This document shows, piece by piece, positions 56,639-64,000 of a DNA stretch of 64,000 bases (positions within the stretch are counted from its first letter, which is position 1; the number at the start of each line of letters is the position of its first letter). The stretch covers positions 182,048 through 246,047 of the forward strand of contig NZ_QFRK01000006.1 of assembly GCF_003143855.1 (NCBI RefSeq), read 5' to 3'. The notes below the pieces were generated by a model. That model saw nothing but the letters and a program-made list of their open reading frames with translations, did no database searches and had not been told where the DNA came from. Position numbers and translations under genes: made by a program. Source of the stretch: Streptomyces sp. NWU339. Its GTDB lineage: Bacteria > Actinomycetota > Actinomycetes > Streptomycetales > Streptomycetaceae.

Positions 56639-59535
56639 CTGCTTGCCTCCTCGACGGTGCCCCCCGTGGCTTCTTCGGATGGTGCGGCCGCGGTGGACGG
56701 CGGGCGGTGCGGTCCCGTCTCCTCGGCGATCTCCACTTCGACGTCCCGGCGTCCGGCCTCCGCCCCCCGGCGGAAGCCGCCGAGGCGGCGCCGCAGGGCG
56801 TCGGCGTCCACCGAGCCGGTGCGCTGCCTGGGGGCCTCGGCGCGCGCGGCGATCTTCGGTGTGCGTTTGGGCAGGCCCTTGGCGGTGACCGGCTCCTCCT
56901 CCACCGCCGGACCGTCGGGCACGCGCGTGTGCTCGGCGCCGGGGGCGGGGGCGGGCACCGACCGGGTCGGCGGTGAGGCCGGAGGCTCGGGCCTGGTGTC
57001 CGGCTGGGCATCCGGGGCCTTCGCGTCCGCCGCCGCGGTCGCGTCGGGCGCGGGCGCGGGCGACGGGATCAGCAGTTCCATGGTGGTCTCGGCGGGCCGC
57101 TGATGCGTCCCGTCCACAGCCTCGGGGCCACCGTCGCCGTCGCTGTCACCGGCTCCGGCGAGGGGCTCGGCGGCGGCCTCGGCAGGGGCGTTCTCCGCGG
57201 GCTCCTTCGGCGCGTCGCCTGTTGGCTCCTGCTCGGCGGGTGCCTCCGCGGCCGGTGCCTTCGCGGCGGGTTGCTGCTGCTGTACGGCCTGTTCCGCCAG
57301 GGCGACCAGCGGGTCGTCGCTCTCCGTACGGCCGTGCAGGACGTTGGCGTTGGCCTCGGCATCCGCGCCCGGCAGGGAGACGCGCTCCGCACCGGCGGCG
57401 CCGGAACCGGAGGCGGGTACGGCGGTGGGCGGGGCGGGCTTGGCGGCCAGCAGGGTCGTGGGAAGGACCACGACCGCGGCGACACCGCCCTGCTTCTGCT
57501 CCCGCAGCCGCACCCGCACCCCGTGCCGCTGGGCGAGCCGGGCCACGACGTACAGGCCGAGTCCGAGGCCGTCCTCGCCCTCGTGCTTGTAGTGCGCCTC
57601 CGGGTCGGAGTCGGACAGGCGGGCGTTGAGCCGCTCCAACCGCTCCCCGTCCATGCCGATGCCCTCGTCCTGCACGGAGAGCATGACCTCGCCGCTCTCC
57701 ATCAGCCAGCCGGAGATCTCGACGGGCAGGTCGGGCGGGCAGAACGAGGTGGCGTTCTCCAGGAGTTCGGCCAGCAGATGGCTGAGGTCGTCGGCGGCGA
57801 ACCCGGCGATGTGCGCGTGCGGCGGCAGCGAGCCGATCCTGACCCGCTCGTACCGCTCGATCTCGCTGACCGCGGCCCGTACGACGTCGACGAGCGGCAC
57901 CGGGCCCGCCGCGTGCTGGACGTGTTCGGCGCCGGCGAGGACGAGGAGGTTCTCGCTGTGCCGGCGCATCACCGTGGCGAAGTGGTCGAGCTTGAACAGG
58001 GTGGCCAGGCGGTCCGGGTCGTCCTCGCGCTCCTCCAGGCCCTCGATGACGCCGAGCTGCCGTTCGACCAGGCCGAGGGTGCGCAGCGCCAGGTTGACGA
58101 AGGTGCCGCCGATGCTGGTGCGCAGCTGCTCCAGACGGGCGGCGGACTCGGTGAGCTCGGTGCGCAGCTCCTCGCGGGCATCGGCCATCCGCTGCCGCTG
58201 CGCGACGAGGTGCTTGCGGTCGGCCTCGAGGGTGGCGATCCGCGTGGCGAGCTGCGCGGCGTGCGCGTGCAGGGCGTTGACGGAGCGGACGACCTGGGCG
58301 AACTCGTCGTTGCGTCCGGTGAAGGTGACCGGCTCTTCGACGCTCGGGTCCTCGGCCCCGGCGAGGCGGGCCGAACCGCGGCGCAGCACGGACAGCGGGC
58401 GGGTGAGGGTGCGGGCCATGGCGGTGGCGACGCCGACCGCGAGCAGCATGAGAGCGCCGAGGACGGCGACGTGGATCTCCAGCGCGGTGACGTCGTCGTC
58501 GCGCAGCTGGGCGAGGTCCTTGGTGCGCTTCTCGAAGAGGGCGGACTCCACTCCGCGCATCGTCTCGACGCGGGCGGTGAGCGCAGCCTCCAGTTTCTTG
58601 GCGTCGGTGGCGAGTTCGTCGCCGGAGAGGGACGGCTGGTCGGTGAGGCTCGCGAGGTACTTCTCGGCGGAGTCGACCTCGGGTCCGGTCACCGTGGAGT
58701 CGTAGGACGCGCGGGCCGCCTTGGGCGCCGTGTCGCGGAAGTCGGCGAGGGCGGCGTCGGAGCGCAGGCGGGCCTGGAGGGCCGCGGCGGTCAGCTCGTC
58801 GCGCCGCTCGGTGTCGGCGTCCGAGGAGGCGGTGGACGTGGTGGGCAGACCGGTGATCGGGTCGATGACGGTCTGGGTGGTGCTCGGCACGTTGAGTGCG
58901 GCGAGCAGCAGCCCGCGGGTGGCGGCTGCCTGCTGGACGGCGGAATCCAGTTCGGCGAGCGCGTAGGCTCCGGAGCCCGCACGGGGCGGGGTCCGCTCCG
59001 CGAGCTGCTCGGCGAGCCGGTGCAGCTGGGTGATGGCGGTGGAGTACGCCTGGTGCGCCTCGAGCGCGCCGCTCTTGCCGGTGAGCGCCGCCCTGCGCAC
59101 GGCCGCGATGGCGTCGAGGTCGTCGCGCATGGCTTTGGAGGTGCCGGTGTCGGCGCGCAGCTCCTCGACCTGGCGGTCGACGCGGGCGCTGTCCTGTTCG
59201 GCGGGTGCCTTGGACTTGGGGCGGCCGGCCGCGATGTAGGACGTGACCTCGTCCCGTTCGTCGGCGAGGGAGTGCGCGAGCGTCAGGGCGTCCTGGGTCC
59301 GCTCGGCGAGGGTCACCAGGCTCTGGGAGTCGTTCAGTTGCCCGGAGGCCGCCAGCACGGACGGTGTTCCGGCGCCCGCGATCGCGGCGGCCACCACCGC
59401 GACGGCCACGATGAGCCGGTTGCGCACATGGGTGGGGCGGCCCTTGCCGACGGTGGGCTTCTGGTCGGCGTCCCCCGTGGGGGCCGTCTGCTTGCCTGTG
59501 CGACGAGGCCGCGTCTTCTGCACCGGTGCTCGCAT
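56635..59535 (-). CDS. cvnA: Conservon sensor with NIT-like extracellular domain and HATPase
   Basis: A 966-aa membrane sensor. It has a membrane helix near residue 45, an extracellular helical NIT-type sensing region of about 250 residues and a second membrane helix. Then come a HAMP-like linker (RTLTRPLSVLRRGSARLAG), a helical dimerisation part (KLDHFATVMRRHSENLLVLAG) and the HATPase domain: N box ELLENATSFCPPDLPVEI, G1 DEGIGMDG, G2 GLGLGLYVVARLAQRHG. The last 300 or so residues are a disordered Pro/Ala/Glu-rich tail. The start was placed at ATG 59535; an ATG 14 codons upstream is the alternative. Confidence 0.9.
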   Translation of the reverse strand: MRAPVQKTRPRRTGKQTAPTGDADQKPTVGKGRPTHVRNRLIVAVAVVAAAIAGAGTPSVLAASGQLNDSQSLVTLAERTQDALTLAHSLADERDEVTSYIAAGRPKSKAPAEQDSARVDRQVEELRADTGTSKAMRDDLDAIAAVRRAALTGKSGALEAHQAYSTAITQLHRLAEQLAERTPPRAGSGAYALAELDSAVQQAAATRGLLLAALNVPSTTQTVIDPITGLPTTSTASSDADTERRDELTAAALQARLRSDAALADFRDTAPKAARASYDSTVTGPEVDSAEKYLASLTDQPSLSGDELATDAKKLEAALTARVETMRGVESALFEKRTKDLAQLRDDDVTALEIHVAVLGALMLLAVGVATAMARTLTRPLSVLRRGSARLAGAEDPSVEEPVTFTGRNDEFAQVVRSVNALHAHAAQLATRIATLEADRKHLVAQRQRMADAREELRTELTESAARLEQLRTSIGGTFVNLALRTLGLVERQLGVIEGLEEREDDPDRLATLFKLDHFATVMRRHSENLLVLAGAEHVQHAAGPVPLVDVVRAAVSEIERYERVRIGSLPPHAHIAGFAADDLSHLLAELLENATSFCPPDLPVEISGWLMESGEVMLSVQDEGIGMDGERLERLNARLSDSDPEAHYKHEGEDGLGLGLYVVARLAQRHGVRVRLREQKQGGVAAVVVLPTTLLAAKPAPPTAVPASGSGAAGAERVSLPGADAEANANVLHGRTESDDPLVALAEQAVQQQQPAAKAPAAEAPAEQEPTGDAPKEPAENAPAEAAAEPLAGAGDSDGDGGPEAVDGTHQRPAETTMELLIPSPAPAPDATAAADAKAPDAQPDTRPEPPASPPTRSVPAPAPGAEHTRVPDGPAVEEEPVTAKGLPKRTPKIAARAEAPRQRTGSVDADALRRRLGGFRRGAEAGRRDVEVEIAEETGPHRPPSTAAAPSEEATGGTVEEASS

Positions 59536-59939
59536 TCCTGACTCGTGTACCCGTGGGTCCGGGTGACGCTCCGTCATCAGGCGTCTACGCCCTGCTCGTG
59601 ACAGGCACCTGCGTCCTGCCCGGACTGTCGACCGCGCTGGGCCCGTGAGACGCCCCCATCGCTCCCCGACCCTCCCAGCGCCTCTGGGCACTGGATGCGC
59701 ATCACCTGACCCGCCACTCGAAGGAGTGAACATCGGAGGCGAGTTGAGGGGCAAGTCCCGCCACGTCCCGCAGCGGCCGTGCGCGGCGGGCCGGTTGGAC
59801 GTCTGCGGCGGCCAATGGCAGGATTCGCCGCCACGCGCGCCCGGAGCGCGGCATTCCCACCCAAAATCGGCTACTGACCTGCACGGTCCCGGGAAATCAG
59901 CGAACATGTCCGACCTCCGGCTGCCCTTGTGGAGGCCTC
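59536..59939. other. Divergent intergenic region between cvnA and the PPM-like gene
   Basis: About 400 bases with no gene. It should contain promoters for the conservon on the minus strand and for the phosphatase-like gene on the plus strand, but I could not pair any boxes with confidence. Confidence 0.35.
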
Positions 59940-60740
59940 GTGCAGACTGGGAGAATGCGTACTGAACTCGCCTCGGAGCCCGGCGACGCGGACCGCCCCA
60001 ACGAGGACTTCGCCAGTGTCGGACTTCCGGCCTCCGGACAGGGCGGTTCACTGGTCGTACTGGACGGCGTCACGCCCCCGCGGGACGGGGCGGGCTGCCG
60101 GCACTCCGTCCCCTGGTTCACCGCGCGGCTCGGCGGAGCACTCGCCGAACTGACCGTTTCACTCCCGGATGTCCCCCTGGCCGACCTGCTGTCCCGGGCC
60201 CTTGTGCGTACCGCCGGCGCACACCTCGAAACCTGTGACCTTTCTCACCCGCGCACTCCTCAGGCGACGGTGGTGCTGGCCCGCTGGTCACCAGAGTTCG
60301 TCGAGTACCTGGTGCTGGCCGACTCAGTCCTGCTCGTCGAGTCCCCCGACGGGGCGGTCACCCCGCTGCTGGACGACCGATTGGCCCTGCTGCCCCGTTC
60401 GGCCCTGGCCACGGACGCACTGGTGGACGCCACGGTGCGGAACAAGGAGGGCGGCTTCTTCACCGCGGCCGCCGACCCGTCGGTCGCGGCGCGCGCGGTC
60501 ACCGGAACCCTTCCGCGTGCCGAGGTGCGCGCCCTGGCCGCCCTGACGGACGGGGCCGCGCGCTGGGTGGAGAAGTTCCGCGAGGGCGACTGGACGGAGT
60601 GTCTCGCCCTTGTCCGCAAGGAGGGGCCGCGGGCGCTGGTGGATCGCGTACGGGCCCTGGAGCGGGCGGACACGGACCGGGTGGTGCTGGGCCGGAGCAA
60701 GACGCACGACGACGCGACGGTGGTGTACGTGGAGTTCTGA
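59940..60740 (+). CDS. PPM/PP2C-like phosphatase-fold protein
   Basis: A 266-aa protein with a PP2C-type layout. RPNEDFASVGLPASGQGG is followed by LVVLDGVTPP (the D-G pair that holds metal), EYLVLADSVLLVE, LAALTDGAARWVE and the terminal THDDATVVYVEF (D-D-A-T). It is likely a metal-dependent phosphatase or a degenerate relative of Streptomyces PPM proteins that oppose anti-anti-sigma kinases. The GTG start at 59940 has GGAGG four bases before it; an ATG at 59955 is possible. It is divergent from cvnA. Confidence 0.75.
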   Translation: MQTGRMRTELASEPGDADRPNEDFASVGLPASGQGGSLVVLDGVTPPRDGAGCRHSVPWFTARLGGALAELTVSLPDVPLADLLSRALVRTAGAHLETCDLSHPRTPQATVVLARWSPEFVEYLVLADSVLLVESPDGAVTPLLDDRLALLPRSALATDALVDATVRNKEGGFFTAAADPSVAARAVTGTLPRAEVRALAALTDGAARWVEKFREGDWTECLALVRKEGPRALVDRVRALERADTDRVVLGRSKTHDDATVVYVEF

Positions 60741-60747
60741 CTCCCCG

Positions 60748-60915
60748 TACGCCACCCTGTTCACCCGTACGCCGCCGGACTCCCCCGTACACCGCCGGAC
60801 TCGATCGCTCCGGTACGCCGAACGGTGTCCCGCTTCCCCCCGAACGGCACCCCGCTCACTCCGATTGCTCCGATTACCCCGAACAGTGCCGTACATCCCC
60901 CGGACGGTGCCGAGT
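60748..60915. repeat. Imperfect short repeats
   Basis: Two copies of CCGTAC(G/A)CCGCCGGACTC lie about 20 bases apart, and CCGAACGG(T/C) recurs several times. They fill the gap between the PPM-like gene and the convergent MarR gene. Confidence 0.55.
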
Positions 60916-60935
60916 TGCCCCGAACGGCGCTCCGG

Positions 60936-61430
60936 TCACCTGTCCGTCCCGCGGTTCAGCTGGTGCAGCAGCCGGGCGAGTTCCGTGACCTCGCCGGTGT
61001 CCCAGTCGGCGAGGCGGCGGGCGTAGCGCGCGCGGCGGGCCTCGCGGACCCTGCTCATCCGGTCCCGGCCCTCCGGGGTGAGGGCGACCAGCCAGGCGCG
61101 GCCGTCGGCGGGGTCCGGCTCGCGGGTGACGAGCCCGAGTTCCTCCAGGGCGTGCAGCTGACGCGACATCGTCGCCTTGCCGACGCCGATGTAGGCGGCG
61201 AGTTCGGTGGCCCGCTGCTTGCCGCGCTCATCCAGACGGACGAGCAGACCGTACGCGGACGGTTCCAGGTCCGGATGGACCTCGCGGGACATCTCGCCCT
61301 GGTTGGCCCTGGCGCGGCGCAGCAGCACCGTCAACTCCCTTTCCAGAGCGAGGAATCCGGGCTGGTCCACACCGCTCGCGGGCGCCTCGGACGAGGTGTC
61401 CTCTGCGCCGCCGTTTCCGCCTTCGTGCAC
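60936..61430 (-). CDS. MarR family transcriptional regulator
   Basis: A 164-aa winged-helix regulator. The recognition region is RATELAAYIGVGKATMSRQLHALEELGLVTREPDPADGRA, with a wing (AWLVALTPEGRDRM). Dimerisation helices are at both ends. The GTG start at 61430 has GGGAA upstream. It is divergent from the GH25 lysozyme; a 23-base palindrome lies in the intervening region (61546-61568). Confidence 0.92.
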   Translation of the reverse strand: MHEGGNGGAEDTSSEAPASGVDQPGFLALERELTVLLRRARANQGEMSREVHPDLEPSAYGLLVRLDERGKQRATELAAYIGVGKATMSRQLHALEELGLVTREPDPADGRAWLVALTPEGRDRMSRVREARRARYARRLADWDTGEVTELARLLHQLNRGTDR

Positions 61431-61545
61431 GTCAGTTCCCGCCTCGGTTTTCCCGGTCGTCCGTGTTCCCGCCGAGTGGCGACGCCGCTACGGCTCCGCA
61501 AGTATTTCGCAGACGCGGCCCGGCGGCGGTTTCCGAATCCCTGGG

Positions 61546-61568
61546 GAGCCCTGGGGTCCCCGGGGCTC
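61546..61568. repeat. 23-base interrupted palindrome between marR and the lysozyme gene
   Basis: GAGCCC-T-GGGG-T-CCCC-G-GGGCTC reads nearly the same on both strands. It lies about 115 bases from the marR start and 75 bases from the lysozyme start, in the position of an operator or terminator. Confidence 0.5.
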
Positions 61569-61644
61569 ACGTCGCGGTCCGCGTGCGTCGCCTCCCTTGC
61601 TTCCCCTTCTCAGGGTCCCGCACCAAGTTCCTCGGAGACACGTC

Positions 61645-62472
61645 ATGCCCGTGCACAGATCCGGCTTCACCCGTCTACGCGCGTTCACGACCGTCACGGC
61701 GGTCCTGCTCGCGATCCTCGCGCTTCCCCGCGCGACGCCCGCGGCCACGGCGGCCGCCCCCGACGTCCCGCCGCGCGGCTCCGCCCACATGGGCATGGGC
61801 GTCGTCGCCCATGACGGCCAGGACGGCGCGCCCACCCACCGCACCGCCTGGACGGAGGGCGTGGACGTCTCCAGCCACCAGGGCGACGTGCCCTGGTCGG
61901 CCCTCTGGAACAGCGGGGTCAGATGGGCCTACGCGAAGGCCACGGAGGGGACGTACTACAAGAACCCCTACTACACGCAGCAGTACAACGGTTCGTACGA
62001 CATCGGCATGATCCGCGGGGCGTACCACTTCGCGACCCCCGACAGGACGAGCGGCGCCGCCCAGGCCGACTACTTCGTCGACAACGGCGGCGCCTGGTCA
62101 CGCGACGGCATGACACTGCCGGGCGTGCTCGACATGGAGTGGAACCCCTACGGGGACACCTGCTACGGCAAGTCGCAGAGCGCCATGGTGAGCTGGATCC
62201 GCGACTTCCTGGACCGGTACCGGGAGCGCACCGGCCGGCACGCCGTGATCTACACGGCGACCAGCTGGTGGAAGCAGTGCACCGGGAACCACGCCGGGTT
62301 CGCCGCCGACAATCCCCTGTGGATCGCCCGGTACGCCTCCACCGCGGGTGAGCTGCCCGCGGGCTGGGACTTCTACACGATGTGGCAGTACACCTCGACC
62401 GGGCCGACGGTCGGGGACCACGACCTCTTCAACGGCACGGTCGACCGGGTGCGGGCGCTGGCGCTCGGCTGA
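61645..62472 (+). CDS. Secreted GH25 lysozyme (muramidase)
   Basis: A 275-aa extracellular glycosyl hydrolase family 25 enzyme. A signal peptide (LRAFTTVTAVLLAILALPRATPAATAAA) precedes the TIM-barrel domain. Catalytic acids lie in GVDVSSHQGDV (Asp) and GVLDMEWNPYGD (Asp-x-Glu), and the barrel ends with WQYTSTGPTVGDHDLF. It cleaves the beta-1,4 bonds of peptidoglycan. GGAGA stands six bases before the ATG. It is close in size to the cellosyl-type lysozymes of Streptomyces. Confidence 0.93.
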   Translation: MPVHRSGFTRLRAFTTVTAVLLAILALPRATPAATAAAPDVPPRGSAHMGMGVVAHDGQDGAPTHRTAWTEGVDVSSHQGDVPWSALWNSGVRWAYAKATEGTYYKNPYYTQQYNGSYDIGMIRGAYHFATPDRTSGAAQADYFVDNGGAWSRDGMTLPGVLDMEWNPYGDTCYGKSQSAMVSWIRDFLDRYRERTGRHAVIYTATSWWKQCTGNHAGFAADNPLWIARYASTAGELPAGWDFYTMWQYTSTGPTVGDHDLFNGTVDRVRALALG

Positions 62473-62492
62473 CGCCGCCGCCTCGCACCCCG

Positions 62493-62520
62493 CCCCTGCC
62501 CCTGCCCCTGCCCCTGCCCC
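62493..62520. repeat. CCCCTG hexanucleotide microsatellite
   Basis: Four perfect CCCCTG units and a partial CCCC lie just after the lysozyme stop, before the terminator hairpin. Confidence 0.85.
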
Positions 62521-62527
62521 GCGCGGT

Positions 62528-62563
62528 GACGGCCCGGGCCTCCCTCACGGGACCCGGGCCGTC
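62528..62563. terminator. Bidirectional terminator between lysozyme and lon
   Basis: GACGGCCCGGG and CCCGGGCCGTC form a perfect 11-bp stem around a 14-base loop. It stands 55 bases after the lysozyme stop and 30 bases after the lon stop, so it serves both convergent genes. Confidence 0.75.
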
Positions 62564-62593
62564 GCCCTTCCGGTGGCGGGCGGCGGACGGCGA

Positions 62594-64000
<1,407 letters not shown>

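Noticed and set aside
57103..59541. 812-codon plus-strand frame opposite cvnA
   Set aside because: Antisense shadow of the strongly supported cvnA; Gly/Val/Glu-rich and without start signals.

Overview
The window comes from a high-GC actinobacterium, almost certainly Streptomyces or a close relative. The evidence is the strong G/C third-position bias, frequent GTG and TTG starts, chains of overlapping genes (ATGA, GTGA and TTGA junctions), a conservon (cvnABCD), and the typical core order of atp operon, wecA, glyA, sua5, prmC, prfA, rpmE, LCP, rho, thrB, thrC, hom, lysA.

Positions 1-27,310 are conserved core, almost all on the minus strand. The FoF1 ATP synthase operon (atpI-B-E-F-H-A-G-D) runs off the left edge. 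Behind it lie wecA, a serine hydroxymethyltransferase, a phosphatase-fold protein whose nucleophilic Cys is Ser, the threonylcarbamoyl-AMP synthase gene, prmC, prfA, rpmE, an LCP ligase, a secreted trypsin-like protease with FG-GAP repeats, rho, and the aspartate-family genes thrB, thrC, hom and lysA. An ArgRS-like protein without its catalytic core and a stand-alone response regulator close this block.

Positions 27,476-33,300 start at a tRNA-Arg(CCG) gene and look like a decayed insertion. The stretch has low coding density and holds an orphan gene with two CxxC pairs, the C-terminal stub of a tyrosine integrase reading toward the tRNA, a beta-lactamase-fold lipoprotein, a small membrane protein, a tRNA-Ser-like 3' fragment, another lipoprotein and a CMD-fold protein.

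Positions 33,490-49,580 carry a secreted M28 peptidase, an HhH-GPD-like protein, several small stress or membrane proteins (LapA-like, CBS pair), an alpha/beta hydrolase, a methyltransferase pseudogene, a sugar ABC importer without its own ATPase, an ECF sigma/anti-sigma-like pair, a NERD protein, a dual-specificity phosphatase, a Gly/Asn-repeat SH3-like exoprotein and a second FtsW/PBP pair.

Positions 49,576-64,000 hold a Uma2 protein, an AurF-like diiron protein with a TetR regulator, an NlpC/P60 hydrolase, a flavin monooxygenase that ends a cvnABCD conservon, a PPM-like phosphatase, a MarR regulator, a GH25 lysozyme and the C-terminal part of Lon.

I saw no CRISPR array, complete insertion sequence or complete prophage. 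The most unusual items are the Cys-to-Ser phosphatase, the core-less ArgRS paralogue, the decayed tRNA-Arg island, the multiply frameshifted methyltransferase, and the conservon that ends in a flavin monooxygenase.
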